From the NCBI RefSeq assembly GCF_900102695.1, contig NZ_FMVW01000001.1, forward strand, positions 868,001-932,000: a stretch of 64,000 bases of DNA, read 5' to 3'. The notes under the pieces are model-generated. The model searched no databases. It saw nothing but the letters and a program-made list of their open reading frames with translations, and was not told where the DNA came from. Origin of the DNA: Afifella marina DSM 2698 (GTDB taxonomy: Bacteria; Pseudomonadota; Alphaproteobacteria; Rhizobiales; Afifellaceae). Below, piece after piece: positions 24,926 through 34,185 of this stretch (the first letter of the stretch is position 1; the number at the start of each line of letters is the position of its first letter). The translations under genes were made by a program, and so were the position numbers.

Positions 24926-26122
24926 TCAGAGATTTGGTCGCGGCATGACCGACATTTCGGGTTTCTTGTCGCCAGGACGTGCCGGGCGGCAGCCGACCAG
25001 TGTTTCGGCCACGAGATGGTCGACGACGGCCTTCAGCGCCTCGTCTTCGCTGGCCCCGTCTTTCAGAGCCTTTTCGTAGGTGGCGATCTGCTTGTCGGCG
25101 CTGGTGCCGCCCGAGGCGATGGCACGGATGCGCTCCACCTCCGACGTGCAGCCGAAATGGTCGGCATCTTCGGCGATCAGATCGATCAGCTCGCCGACGA
25201 GATCGACGAACGGAACGACGGCGCCTCGGCCGAAATCGATGAGGTCCCCGGCCGCGCCGTGGCGCTGCGCGATCCAGCGGTTTTCCGCAATGAGTGCCAT
25301 CGGATAATGCCGCCAGCGCTGGTTCTTGCGCCTCAAACGCCAGAGCATGCGGGCGAGGCAGCGGAAAGTGGCGGCGATCGCAATGGCATCGTCGAGGCGG
25401 GTGCACACATCGGTGATCCGCATCTCGATCGTCGGAAAGCGCACCGACGGGCGCAGGTCCCACCAGATCTTGGTCGCATCCTCGATGACGCCGGCGCCCG
25501 TCAGAACCGAGACGAAGCGTTCGAACTCGCCGAAAGACGAAAAACGCTCCGGCGGGCCGGACCGTGGCAAAGCATCGAAAACGGTGAGGCGGAAGGATTT
25601 GAGCCCCGCCTTGCGCCCTTGCCAGAAGGGCGAGGAGGTGGAGAGGCACAGAAGATGCGGCAGGAAATAGGCGAGCTGGTTGTGCAGGTCCATGCGCAGC
25701 TCGTCGTCCTCGACGCCCACATGCACATGCATGCCGCAGATGATGAGCCGCCGGCCGACGACCTGCAGACTTTCGGCGATTTCCCGGTAGCGCGGCTTGT
25801 CGGTGGCGCGCTGGTCCCGCCATTGGGCGAAGGGGTGTGTGGAGGCCGCCATCGGGGCGAGGCCGTATTTGTCGGCCTCCTCGGCGATCGTGCCACGAAG
25901 CTCGGCAAGGGCGGCGCGTGCGGCCGGAAGATCGGCGCAGACGGGCGTGCCGACTTCGATCTGGCAACGCAGAAATTCCGGCGCCACCGAATTGCCGTGA
26001 GTTTCCTGGCAAGCGGCAAGAAGTTCCGCCGGCGGATCGACGCACAAATCGCGACTCGTCTTGTCGACGAGGAGGTATTCCTCCTCGATACCGATGGTGA
26101 AGCGTGGTTCGTCGCGATCCAT
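24926..26122 (-). CDS. ybdK: YbdK-type carboxylate-amine ligase (GCS2 family)
   Basis: The 398-residue protein belongs to the glutamate-cysteine ligase type 2 family, members of which show weak gamma-glutamylcysteine synthetase activity. The start FTIGIEEEYLLVD, CGMHVHVGV at about residue 130 and DLRPSVRFPTIEMRITDVCTR are the family's metal and substrate motifs. A TTG at 26167 would lengthen it by 15 residues; ATG 26122 gives the usual MDRDEPRFTIG start. It is divergent from DAHP synthase; the intergenic ATACG-N8-CGTAT (about 26167-26184) may be an operator. Confidence 0.9.
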   Translation of the reverse strand: MDRDEPRFTIGIEEEYLLVDKTSRDLCVDPPAELLAACQETHGNSVAPEFLRCQIEVGTPVCADLPAARAALAELRGTIAEEADKYGLAPMAASTHPFAQWRDQRATDKPRYREIAESLQVVGRRLIICGMHVHVGVEDDELRMDLHNQLAYFLPHLLCLSTSSPFWQGRKAGLKSFRLTVFDALPRSGPPERFSSFGEFERFVSVLTGAGVIEDATKIWWDLRPSVRFPTIEMRITDVCTRLDDAIAIAATFRCLARMLWRLRRKNQRWRHYPMALIAENRWIAQRHGAAGDLIDFGRGAVVPFVDLVGELIDLIAEDADHFGCTSEVERIRAIASGGTSADKQIATYEKALKDGASEDEALKAVVDHLVAETLVGCRPARPGDKKPEMSVMPRPNL

Positions 26123-26314
26123 CCTTGGATTGTGCGGGCTCGCCGGCCGCTGCGCAAGCACAACCAATACGTTATACCGCGTATCGGCGTCGCGGGTCGC
26201 GATCGCTTGGGTTGACGCTCAAGGCCGAAGGGGCGATAGCGTTGCGGCGAACTGCCGCCGGTTACGAGGACCGGGGTTCCGGCCATATGGGCCGTCTTTT
26301 TGAAAGTTGGTGCG

Positions 26315-27697
26315 ATGGAAACGAAGTGGACGCCGTCGAGCTGGAGATCCCGGCCGATCGAGCAGGTGCCGGATTATCCGGATCCTGAGCTTCTCGCCAG
26401 TGTCGAGGGCCGCCTTGCTGCCTATCCGCCGCTCGTTTTTGCAGGCGAAGCCCGCAAGCTGAAGCGGCATCTCGGCGAAGTGGCCGAGGGACGCGCTTTT
26501 CTCTTGCAGGGCGGCGATTGCGCGGAAAGCTTTGCCGAGCACGGCGCCGACAACATTCGCGATTTCTTCCGCGTCTTCCTGCAGATGGCCGTGGTTCTGA
26601 CCTTCGCCGGCCGCTCGCCGGTGGTGAAGGTCGGCCGCATTGCCGGCCAGTTCGCCAAGCCGCGCTCCGCGCCGACGGAGAAGCAGGGAGATGTGGAGCT
26701 GCCGACCTATCGCGGCGACATCATCAACGGCATCGAATTTGAGGATTCCGTGCGCCAGCCGGATCCGATGCGCCTTGAAATGGCGTACCGGCAGTCGGCC
26801 GCGACGCTCAATCTTCTGCGCGCCTTCGCCCAGGGCGGCTTCGCCAATCTGGAGCATGTGCATCAGTGGATGCTGGGCTTCATCCAGGACAGCCCGCAGG
26901 CGTCCCGCTACCAGGCGCTCGCCGATCAGATCAGCGAGACGCTCGGCTTCATGCACGCGATCGGGCTCGACGCGGAATCGACGCCTTCGCTGCGCCAGAC
27001 GGATTTCTTCACCAGCCACGAGGCGCTGCTCTTGGGTTACGAGCAGGCGCTGACGCGTGTCGATTCCACCTCCGGCGACTGGTACGCGACATCAGGCCAT
27101 ATGCTGTGGATCGGCGATCGCACGCGCCAGCCGGATCATGCGCATATGGAATTCTGCCGGGGCGTGAAGAACCCGATCGGTTTGAAATGCGGCCCCTCGC
27201 TCGATGCCGACGGCCTGTTGCGGCTCATCGATATCCTGAACCCGACGAACGAGGCGGGCCGACTCACCCTCATCACCCGCTTCGGGTCGGAAGAGATCGA
27301 CAAGTACCTGCCGAAGCTCATCCGCAAGGTGGAGCGCGAGGGCCGCAAAGTCGTGTGGTCGTGCGACCCGATGCACGGCAACACGGTGAAAGCGGCGAAC
27401 GGCTACAAGACGCGCCCCTTCAGCTCGATCCTGGGCGAGGTGGAGAGCTTCTTTGCCATCCACGCGGCGGAAGGAAGCCATGCCGGCGGCGTGCATATCG
27501 AGATGACCGGCAAGAACGTGACGGAATGCCTTGGTGGTGCGCGCCCGGTGGAGGTGGAACATCTCTCCGACCGCTACCACACGCATTGCGATCCGCGTCT
27601 CAACGCCGATCAGGCGCTGGAGCTCGCTTTCCTGATTGCCGAATTGCTCCGTAAGGATCGGGTGAGCCGCGAAGCGCGTCAGCGCGCTTCGGCCTGA
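26315..27697 (+). CDS. Class II 3-deoxy-7-phosphoheptulonate (DAHP) synthase
   Basis: This enzyme condenses phosphoenolpyruvate and erythrose-4-phosphate, the first step of the shikimate pathway. Class II signatures are [14 protein letters not shown] at the N-terminus, [15 protein letters not shown] with the metal Cys, [11 protein letters not shown], GGxHxEMTGxxVTEC (seen as [18 protein letters not shown]) and [10 protein letters not shown]. Length (460 aa) matches plant-like class II enzymes, which Hyphomicrobiales use. ATG 26315 is preferred to an upstream TTG. The stop TGA is immediately followed by the ATG of a GFA gene, so translation may be coupled. Confidence 0.95.
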   Translation: METKWTPSSWRSRPIEQVPDYPDPELLASVEGRLAAYPPLVFAGEARKLKRHLGEVAEGRAFLLQGGDCAESFAEHGADNIRDFFRVFLQMAVVLTFAGRSPVVKVGRIAGQFAKPRSAPTEKQGDVELPTYRGDIINGIEFEDSVRQPDPMRLEMAYRQSAATLNLLRAFAQGGFANLEHVHQWMLGFIQDSPQASRYQALADQISETLGFMHAIGLDAESTPSLRQTDFFTSHEALLLGYEQALTRVDSTSGDWYATSGHMLWIGDRTRQPDHAHMEFCRGVKNPIGLKCGPSLDADGLLRLIDILNPTNEAGRLTLITRFGSEEIDKYLPKLIRKVEREGRKVVWSCDPMHGNTVKAANGYKTRPFSSILGEVESFFAIHAAEGSHAGGVHIEMTGKNVTECLGGARPVEVEHLSDRYHTHCDPRLNADQALELAFLIAELLRKDRVSREARQRASA

Positions 27698-28090
27698 ATG
27701 ACCGAGCTTTCCGGCAGCTGCCTGTGCGGCGCGGTGCGCTTCTCCGTCTCCGGAGAAGTGCGCCAGGTCGTCTCGTGCCACTGTACTCAGTGCCGCAAGC
27801 AATCGGGACATTTCTGGGCGACGAGTGCGGCCAGGAAGGCCGACATGGACATCGTCGGCACGGAATATGTGCGCTGGTATCAGGCGACGGCGGAGGCGCG
27901 CCGTGGCTTCTGCGAATTGTGCGGCTCGCTTCTCTTCTTTGAAGGAAAGGGCCGTGAAGACGTGGCTTTTTCTGCCGGAGCGCTCGACGGCAAGACGGGT
28001 CTCACCACCGAGGCGCATGTTTTTGTGGCGGAGAAGGGCGACTATTACCAGATAGCTCCCGAGGAACCCCAGTTCGACGGTCGCGATTAA
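27698..28090 (+). CDS. GFA family (CENP-V/GFA zinc domain) protein
   Basis: A 130-residue zinc-binding domain related to glutathione-dependent formaldehyde-activating enzyme. Zinc ligands are visible as C8-L-C in SGSCLCGAVRF, then SCHCTQCRKQSG and RGFCELCGSLL. No other domain is present. The gene starts on the base after the DAHP synthase stop and has no ribosome site of its own, so it is presumably translated by coupling. Its role is unknown; many GFA proteins are not formaldehyde enzymes. Confidence 0.87.
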   Translation: MTELSGSCLCGAVRFSVSGEVRQVVSCHCTQCRKQSGHFWATSAARKADMDIVGTEYVRWYQATAEARRGFCELCGSLLFFEGKGREDVAFSAGALDGKTGLTTEAHVFVAEKGDYYQIAPEEPQFDGRD

Positions 28091-28118
28091 CGCGGGTAGT
28101 CGACATAGCCGAGATGAG

Positions 28119-28562
28119 ATGCCCGTGAACGAGACGCCGAGACAGGCCCGCGATTCCGTCGCCGGAAACCGAAAACGCCAGGCCGCCCTTCCCGGACAGG
28201 GGGGCCTGAAGCGGATCGTGTCGGCATCCTCGAACTCCATGCGCGGCTTGAAGAACGCGATCGGTACCGAGGCGGCCGTGCAGCAGGAGATGGCTGTGCT
28301 CGCGATCGGCGTGCCGCTCTCCTTCTTCATCGCCAGCAACCCTTGGATCTGGCTCGCCATGGTCGGCTCGCTGTTCTTCATCCTGACGGTCGAGCTTCTC
28401 AACACGGCGATCGAACGCCTGTGCAACCACGTGACGCCGGAGCATCACGAAGCGATCCGCGTGACCAAGGACATCGCGTCCGCTGCCGTGTTTTTCGCAC
28501 TCTCCCTTGGCGGGCTCATCTGGGTTGTCGCCATCGTCGAGCGCTTCGGCTGGCTGCGCTGA
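28119..28562 (+). CDS. dgkA: Diacylglycerol kinase (DgkA, membrane type)
   Basis: DgkA phosphorylates diacylglycerol to phosphatidic acid, recycling lipid from envelope glycan synthesis. The 147-residue protein has a basic hydrophilic N-terminus (to about residue 35), then the RGLKNAIGTEAAVQQEMAVLAI segment, TM helices, and the catalytic FILTVELLNTAIERLCN. The C-terminus IVERFGWL is typical. It is 28 bases downstream of the GFA gene and could be co-transcribed. The N-terminal extension is longer than in E. coli DgkA. Confidence 0.93.
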   Translation: MPVNETPRQARDSVAGNRKRQAALPGQGGLKRIVSASSNSMRGLKNAIGTEAAVQQEMAVLAIGVPLSFFIASNPWIWLAMVGSLFFILTVELLNTAIERLCNHVTPEHHEAIRVTKDIASAAVFFALSLGGLIWVVAIVERFGWLR

Positions 28563-28696
28563 TCCTGCCGACCTCCGCCACGCTCCCGGCCGATGCGGGA
28601 TGCGTCCGCTCGGCTCCTGACCATCCCAACCGTTTCAGCCATTGCTGCTGAAGCTCCGCCGGATTAACTGACACGGGTCAGAAGGAGAGGGGCTTC

Positions 28697-30361
28697 ATGA
28701 CCACCGACACCCTGCGCATCGCCCTTGCGCAGCTCAACCCGATCGTGGGCGACGTTTCCGGCAACCTGAAGAAGGCGCTGAAGGCGCGCGCCGAAGCTGC
28801 GAAAGCGGGCGCCGATCTCATCGTCTACAGCGAGCTCTTCCTCTCCGGCTATCCACCGGAGGACCTGGTGCTTCGCCGTGCCTTCCAGGACGCCTGCCTG
28901 GAGGCACTCGACGAACTCGTGGCTGTCACGGCGGACGGCGGTCCCGGACTTCTCATCGGGCTTCCCTACCGCGACAACGGCAAGCTTTATAATTCCGTGG
29001 CACTCGCCGATGGCGGCGAATTGATCGGCCTGCGCCATAAGGCAGACCTGCCCAATTACGCTGTCTTCGACGAAAAGCGGGTCTTCGATGCGGGTCCGCT
29101 GCCCGGTCCGATCGGTTTTCGCGGTGTGCGCCTCGGCGTGCCGATCTGCGAGGACATCTGGACCGACGAGGTGACGGAATGTCTGGCCGAGACCGGCGCT
29201 GAGCTTCTCATCGTGCCGAACGGCTCGCCTTACGAGCGGGTCAAGCCGGATGTGCGCATGCAGGTGGCGCTGGAGCGCGTCGTCGAGACCGGCCTGCCGA
29301 TGATCTATCTGAACCAGATCGGCGGCCAGGACGAGCTCGTCTTCGATGGCGGTTCGTTCGGCTTCGAGCAAGATCGCCGGCTCGCTTTCCAGATGTCGCA
29401 GTTCGAGGAGGCTGTGGCGCTTACCGTCTGGGAGCGCAGCGACGCGGGCTGGACCTGCCGTGAAGGCCCGATGGCGCGGCTGTCGGATCAGATGACGGCC
29501 GATTGGCGCGCCTGCGTTCTGGGCCTCAGGGATTACGTCACCAAGAACCGTTTTCCGGGCGTGGTGCTGGGTCTTTCCGGCGGCATCGATTCCGCGATCT
29601 GTGCCGCGATTGCCGTCGATGCGCTGGGGCCGGAGCGCGTGCATTGCGTGATGATGCCCTACCGCTACACTTCGTCGGAGAGCCTCAAGGACGCCAAGGA
29701 ATGCGCCGAGGCGCTTGGCGTTCGCTACGACATCGTGCCGATCGCCGAGGCGGTCGAGGGCTTTGACCGGATGCTGGAGGAATTGTTCGCCGGCCATCCG
29801 TCCGACGTGACGGAAGAAAATATCCAGTCGCGCGTGCGCGGCACGCTGTTGATGGCGATCTCCAACAAGTTCGGCTCCATGGTCGTGACGACCGGCAACA
29901 AGTCGGAAATGTCCGTCGGCTATGCGACCCTCTATGGCGACATGAACGGCGGCTTCAACCCGATCAAGGATCTCTACAAGACGGAGGTCTATCGCCTGTC
30001 GCGCTGGCGCAATGACAACCGCCCCGACGGTCTGCTCGGGCCGGAGGGCGTCGTCATTCCGGAGAACATCATCGACAAGGCCCCGACGGCGGAGTTGCGC
30101 GAAGGGCAGAAGGATCAGGATTCGCTTCCCCCTTATGAGATCCTCGACGGCATTCTGCAGGGCCTGGTGGAGCGCGAGGAAAGCGCCGCCGAACTCATCG
30201 AAAAGGGCTACGAGGCCGATACGGTGAAGCGTGTGCAGAAGCTTCTCTATGTCGCCGAATACAAAAGGCGGCAGGCGGCTCCGGGCGTCAAAATCTCACC
30301 GAAGAATTTCGGCCGGGACCGGCGCTATCCGATCGTCAATGGCTGGCGCGACGCGGTGTGA
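28697..30361 (+). CDS. nadE: NAD+ synthase, glutamine-hydrolysing
   Basis: NadE amidates deamido-NAD+ to NAD+ using glutamine. Residues 1-250 are a carbon-nitrogen hydrolase (glutaminase) domain with Glu in YSELFLSGYPPEDL, Lys in HKADLPNY and Cys in PICEDIWTD. The C-terminal synthetase domain has the P-loop GLSGGIDSAICAAIA near residue 293 and VVTTGNKSEMSVGYATLYGD. Length (554 aa) fits the fused type. GAAGGAGAGGGG lies upstream of ATG 28697. Confidence 0.96.
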   Translation: MTTDTLRIALAQLNPIVGDVSGNLKKALKARAEAAKAGADLIVYSELFLSGYPPEDLVLRRAFQDACLEALDELVAVTADGGPGLLIGLPYRDNGKLYNSVALADGGELIGLRHKADLPNYAVFDEKRVFDAGPLPGPIGFRGVRLGVPICEDIWTDEVTECLAETGAELLIVPNGSPYERVKPDVRMQVALERVVETGLPMIYLNQIGGQDELVFDGGSFGFEQDRRLAFQMSQFEEAVALTVWERSDAGWTCREGPMARLSDQMTADWRACVLGLRDYVTKNRFPGVVLGLSGGIDSAICAAIAVDALGPERVHCVMMPYRYTSSESLKDAKECAEALGVRYDIVPIAEAVEGFDRMLEELFAGHPSDVTEENIQSRVRGTLLMAISNKFGSMVVTTGNKSEMSVGYATLYGDMNGGFNPIKDLYKTEVYRLSRWRNDNRPDGLLGPEGVVIPENIIDKAPTAELREGQKDQDSLPPYEILDGILQGLVEREESAAELIEKGYEADTVKRVQKLLYVAEYKRRQAAPGVKISPKNFGRDRRYPIVNGWRDAV

Positions 30362-30375
30362 GGGCTCGCCTCGGG

Positions 30376-30825
30376 TCAGCCCGGGGGGTTGATGGTCTTG
30401 ACGAGAATTTTTCCGTCGCTTTTGTCGAACCAGACTTCGCCATTGCCGATCATCGCGCCCTGATCGCGGACGAAGAGCGCGCCGTAGCTGGCATCTTCGA
30501 TCGCCGAACGCACGCCCGCCGTGAAAATGTCGTCGAAGGCGACGAGAAACGCGTCGCGATCGGCATAGGTCTGGGCACCGTCGGGCCCGTAGACATGAAG
30601 CGGGTAGCGCATCATGTCGGCAAGCGCGTCACGATCGTCAGATCGTGTCGCCTCCTGCAAATGGCTCAGGAAGTCGCGCGCCTCGGCGGGATTGTCGATG
30701 CCGGTCATGTCGAGGCTCTCGTCGACCGGGCAGGGCGCCTTCGGGTCGGTGCAATCATCGGCGAAAGAGGCCGAGGACGTGGCGGCGAGGATGCCTGCGG
30801 CAAGACATAGGCTACGGCTCCACAT
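30376..30825 (-). CDS. Exported hypothetical protein
   Basis: A 149-residue protein with a signal peptide (MWSRSLCLAAGILAATSSASFA, residues 1-22) and a small alpha+beta mature domain. The mature part has two early cysteines (DDCTDPKAPCPVDE) and ARDFLSHLQEATRSDDRDALADMMRYPLHVYG, which reads like an NTF2-like fold. I do not recognise a specific family. It is convergent with nadE and divergent from a small basic protein. Confidence 0.75.
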   Translation of the reverse strand: MWSRSLCLAAGILAATSSASFADDCTDPKAPCPVDESLDMTGIDNPAEARDFLSHLQEATRSDDRDALADMMRYPLHVYGPDGAQTYADRDAFLVAFDDIFTAGVRSAIEDASYGALFVRDQGAMIGNGEVWFDKSDGKILVKTINPPG

Positions 30826-30894
30826 CGTCTGATCTCCTCTCGCTCTGCAACTTTGTCGAGATAATGCCCGTGCAGCAGTGACAACTCACCCTAT

Positions 30895-30909
30895 CTTGAA
30901 TTGTTCAAG
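30895..30909. promoter_or_regulatory. Short palindrome in a divergent intergenic region
   Basis: CTTGAA-TTG-TTCAAG is a 6-bp inverted repeat with a 3-base centre, in a relatively AT-rich stretch of the 272-base gap between the exported protein (start 30825) and the small protein (start 31098). It could be an operator. The rest of the gap shows nothing recognisable. Confidence 0.3.
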
Positions 30910-31097
30910 CTCAAAACGGCTGGTGGATAAAGCAAGGTCGCTGTGGTCCCGCAGCGGTTGCTGCAAGCCTCGCACAAGCTTCCACGATTACGGTGCAACG
31001 GCAGGCTCAGATCTATCTTCAGCCTGTATCGTTTGCTTCGTCATCGCCCTTCCGCCCGCAAGCCCGAGGGCCGGGGCGGCGTGACCAGGAGACGAAA

Positions 31098-31277
31098 ATG
31101 TCGGGCGACATGAAGGTGACGGGATCGAGGATCGACCGGGTCGAGCGGATCCGCGCGATGCTGGAAATCCGCGAACGCATGAAAGAGGCGCGTCGTCGTT
31201 CGAAGCATGACGATGAGACGGATAAAGACCGCCTCGCGATCGAAGGGCCGAAGCGCTCCTACGAGGATGCGGAATAG
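31098..31277 (+). CDS. Small charged hypothetical protein (59 aa)
   Basis: A 59-residue protein, very rich in Arg, Lys, Glu and Asp. The stretch from RIDRVERIRAMLEIRERMKEARRRSKHDDE is likely one long amphipathic helix. AGGAGA at 31087-31092 gives a good ribosome site for ATG 31098. The longer open frame upstream is unlike a protein. It lies 78 bases before gltX, on the same strand. No function can be assigned; nucleic-acid or protein binding would fit the composition. Confidence 0.6.
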   Translation: MSGDMKVTGSRIDRVERIRAMLEIRERMKEARRRSKHDDETDKDRLAIEGPKRSYEDAE

Positions 31278-31355
31278 TCTTCGACGCCCTTTGCAGGTCA
31301 GAACAGCTTTCGTCGCGATTGCGCCGTGGCAGACGAAAAGCTAAGTCCCCTCGCC

Positions 31356-32747
31356 ATGGCTTCTCCGATCGTTCGTTTCGCGCCGTCGCCGACGGGCCGC
31401 ATTCATGCCGGCAATGCCCGCACTGCGCTCTACAATTGGTTCTTCGCCCAGAAACAGGGCGGAAGGTTCATCCTGCGCTTCGATGACACCGACGAGGCGC
31501 GCTCGACGCGCGAATTTGCCGATGCGATCGAGGAAGATCTCGCCTGGCTCGGGATTTCGCCGGACCGCATCGAACGCCAGTCGCTGAGGCTGGCATCGTA
31601 TGAAGAGGCGGCCGCAGCCCTGAAGGCCGCCGGACTGCTTTATCCCTGTTACGAGACGCCGGAAGAGCTGGAGCGGCAAAGAAAACGCCGGCTCGGCCGC
31701 GGCCTGCCTCCGGTCTACGACCGCCGAGCCCTGAAGCTGACCGAGGAGGAAAGGGCTGCGCTCGAGGCGGAGGGCAGAGAGCCGCATTGGCGCTTCCTTT
31801 TGCCGAATTTCTCCGATGACCCCTTTGCGACGGTGCGGACCGAGCGGAGCTGGGACGACGTCTTCCGTGGCCCGCAATCCGTCGACCTTGCGTCTTTGTC
31901 CGATCCCGTGCTCGTGCGCGGTGACGGTTCGTTTCTCTATACGCTGCCTTCCGTGGTCGACGATCGCGACATGGGCGTCACCCATGTCCTGCGCGGCGAC
32001 GACCATGTGACGAATACCGGCGTGCAGCTTGCGCTCTTCGAGGCGCTTCAGGCGACGCCGCCGGCCTTCGGTCACCACAATCTGTTGCAGACGGAGGCGG
32101 GCGAGGGCTTTTCCAAACGCTACGAATCTCTGTCGCTGGCCGCTCTCCGTCGCGATGGCATCGAAGCGGCGGCGCTTGCCGCCTATGCGAGCCTCATCGG
32201 CACCGGCCAGTCGGTGCAGCCGGTGAACGGTCTTGCCGAGCTCGTGGAGCTTTTCGATCCGACGAAGGTGAACCGCGCCCCGGCGCGCTTCTCGGTCGGG
32301 GAGTTGAAGAACCTCAATTCGCGCATCCTCGCGCATCTGCCGTACGAGGCCGTCGCCGAACGGCTGGAGGAGGCGGGCGTCAGGGGTGGCGAGACCTTCT
32401 GGCATGCCGTCCAGGGCAATATCGAAAAGCTCGCCGATGCCGCCTTCTGGTGGCGCGTGGTGCGGGATCCGATCGAGCCGGCGATCGAGCCGGAGGATGC
32501 GGACTTCCTGCGGCAAGCGGCCGAACTGCTGCCCGAGGAACCCTTCGACGAGACGACCTGGGGAACCTGGACACAGGCCGTGAAGGAGAAGACCGGCCGC
32601 CGCGGCAAAGGTCTCTTCCTGCCGCTCCGCCGCGCCCTGACGGGCGCTACTTCTGGACCGGAGCTACGAGAACTCCTTCCTTTTTTGGGCCGCCCCAATA
32701 CACTGGCCCGACTATGCGCACCTTGCTCCGGGACTGAGACCCCGTAG
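31356..32747 (+). CDS. gltX: Glutamyl-tRNA synthetase
   Basis: GltX charges tRNA-Glu (and, in genomes that use GatCAB, tRNA-Gln). The class I HIGH-like motif is in [18 protein letters not shown] and the KMSKR-like motif is [24 protein letters not shown] and LRGDDHVTN are also standard. The C-terminal anticodon-binding part ends [20 protein letters not shown], a conserved GltX ending, followed by a short tail. ATG 31356 gives [17 protein letters not shown] 31326 is in frame. The last 101 bases overlap the convergent DUF2865 gene. GltX in this group often comes in two copies, and this may be the one with divergent specificity. Confidence 0.93.
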   Translation: MASPIVRFAPSPTGRIHAGNARTALYNWFFAQKQGGRFILRFDDTDEARSTREFADAIEEDLAWLGISPDRIERQSLRLASYEEAAAALKAAGLLYPCYETPEELERQRKRRLGRGLPPVYDRRALKLTEEERAALEAEGREPHWRFLLPNFSDDPFATVRTERSWDDVFRGPQSVDLASLSDPVLVRGDGSFLYTLPSVVDDRDMGVTHVLRGDDHVTNTGVQLALFEALQATPPAFGHHNLLQTEAGEGFSKRYESLSLAALRRDGIEAAALAAYASLIGTGQSVQPVNGLAELVELFDPTKVNRAPARFSVGELKNLNSRILAHLPYEAVAERLEEAGVRGGETFWHAVQGNIEKLADAAFWWRVVRDPIEPAIEPEDADFLRQAAELLPEEPFDETTWGTWTQAVKEKTGRRGKGLFLPLRRALTGATSGPELRELLPFLGRPNTLARLCAPCSGTETP

Positions 32748-33894
32748 CCTCGTCGCTCTTGCCGGTTGCGGCCTTGCCGGAGCCTGAGCTGGAGAGATCT
32801 TCGTCCGGTGTGGGAGTGGTCTTTGCGGCCGTCTCATTCGTGTCGCCGTTTCCCGGCTCCGAGGCGGTGCTGCCTGCACTTTCCTCGTTTTCGGATGGCG
32901 TCTGCGCCGTCGTGTCCGGTCCTGAGGGCACGGTTTCTTCCGTTGCCGCAGCGGGCGTGTCGTTGCCGTCCTCGGACGGCTCTGCCGCGGTGGGGGCAGA
33001 CGGGCCGCGCAAGGTTGCGATATCGGGGGCGTCCGGACGTGCCTGCGGCAGGCTCTCGGGCCGCGACATCTGCGGTTGCGCGCCAGGCGCCGCGTCGGGG
33101 CGTGGCGTCGCGATGATGGAGAAATTGCTGTCGCCGTTCCGGCACGAACAGGCGGCGCTCACTTCCTTGCGATACTCGAACGCATTGGGCAGGGCCGCGT
33201 AAGGCTCGCCCGACAAGGACATCATATTGGCCGGATTGTCGTCGCCGCTTGGCTGATAATAGAGCTCCGCATCGCCACCCGGACACATGGACTGGCAGGC
33301 GGCCTCGTCCTGCGCGAAACGCTCGGCCGTCGTGGCGAAGCTGATCGGGAAGTAATAGCCGTCGCAGCGGCGCACACACAATGTGCGGTAGCTGCCTCCG
33401 AAAGACGGCGCAAAATTCGGCTCAGGGATGCCGGGCGCGGGCTCGGGATATGCAGGCTCCCGCGCCATGAACGGCTCGATGCCGCAACCACGTCGGACGA
33501 GAAGCTCGCGCACGCGGTCGGCCCGGCGCAGATCCTGCGGTCGGTCATAGCGCATGCTGAGAGCCTCGAGCCTGTCGAGATTGGCACGCATCCGCTGCAT
33601 CTGGCCGATCATATCGGCGCATTGGCGTGATGCCGGGCCCGGCGCGAAGGGAAAGCCGCCACCGAGGCAGCCGGCCGCCGCCGCCCGGTCTTCTGCCCGT
33701 TGCAGAACGGCCGCCTGCTCCTGCCAGGCCTCACGATATTCCTGCGCGCGCGGATCGGGTGTGGCCGCCTGGCTTTCCAGCCGCGCAAGCTCAGCTTCGA
33801 GGCCCTCGCAGGTGAGCGCGGCGGCAGGTTCCGCCGCTGCGACAAGAACCACGGCGGCAAAAGACGCCGCGATCAAACGGGTTGCTTTTCGCAA
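32647..33894 (-). CDS. Exported DUF2865 protein
   Basis: The 415-residue protein has a signal peptide (residues 1-26, [20 protein letters not shown] onward) and a DUF2865 core with [28 protein letters not shown] and paired cysteines. A long low-complexity Pro/Ser/Thr/Glu-rich tail follows (about 270-395). It closes with [12 protein letters not shown], the conserved C-terminal VR-V/I-VGP motif of the family. It probably acts in the periplasm; no function is known. Its 3' end overlaps gltX by 101 bases on the opposite strand, and both overlapping ends look authentic. Confidence 0.87.
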   Translation of the reverse strand: MRKATRLIAASFAAVVLVAAAEPAAALTCEGLEAELARLESQAATPDPRAQEYREAWQEQAAVLQRAEDRAAAAGCLGGGFPFAPGPASRQCADMIGQMQRMRANLDRLEALSMRYDRPQDLRRADRVRELLVRRGCGIEPFMAREPAYPEPAPGIPEPNFAPSFGGSYRTLCVRRCDGYYFPISFATTAERFAQDEAACQSMCPGGDAELYYQPSGDDNPANMMSLSGEPYAALPNAFEYRKEVSAACSCRNGDSNFSIIATPRPDAAPGAQPQMSRPESLPQARPDAPDIATLRGPSAPTAAEPSEDGNDTPAAATEETVPSGPDTTAQTPSENEESAGSTASEPGNGDTNETAAKTTPTPDEDLSSSGSGKAATGKSDEATGSQSRSKVRIVGPVYWGGPKKEGVLVAPVQK

Positions 33895-34185
33895 TGCCTG
33901 TCTCCGACCTACTTGAGCGTTTTATAATTCTCAAAGATTGGCCAAACTTAGAAGAAGTCACCTGAACTGCGCGTGAATGGCTTAGATGAGGTGCGGGACG
34001 TGCGGGGTCGCGCCGTCTCGCGAGGGACATGACGGAGAGACGGATAGGCCGCGTGGCTGCAGCACCGAGCGAGAGTGCGGGATGAGGAATGTGAGAGGGC
34101 CGAAACGGTTGCGTTGCGAGCATTGACCTCGCACCGTGATGGCCTCGGTATCGGACTTGGCGCAGAGACAAGGGGATAGCGCACG

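Noticed and set aside
30878-31084. 68-codon plus-strand frame before the small charged protein
   Set aside because: No ribosome site and Ser/Cys-rich random composition; it lies across the divergent promoter region.
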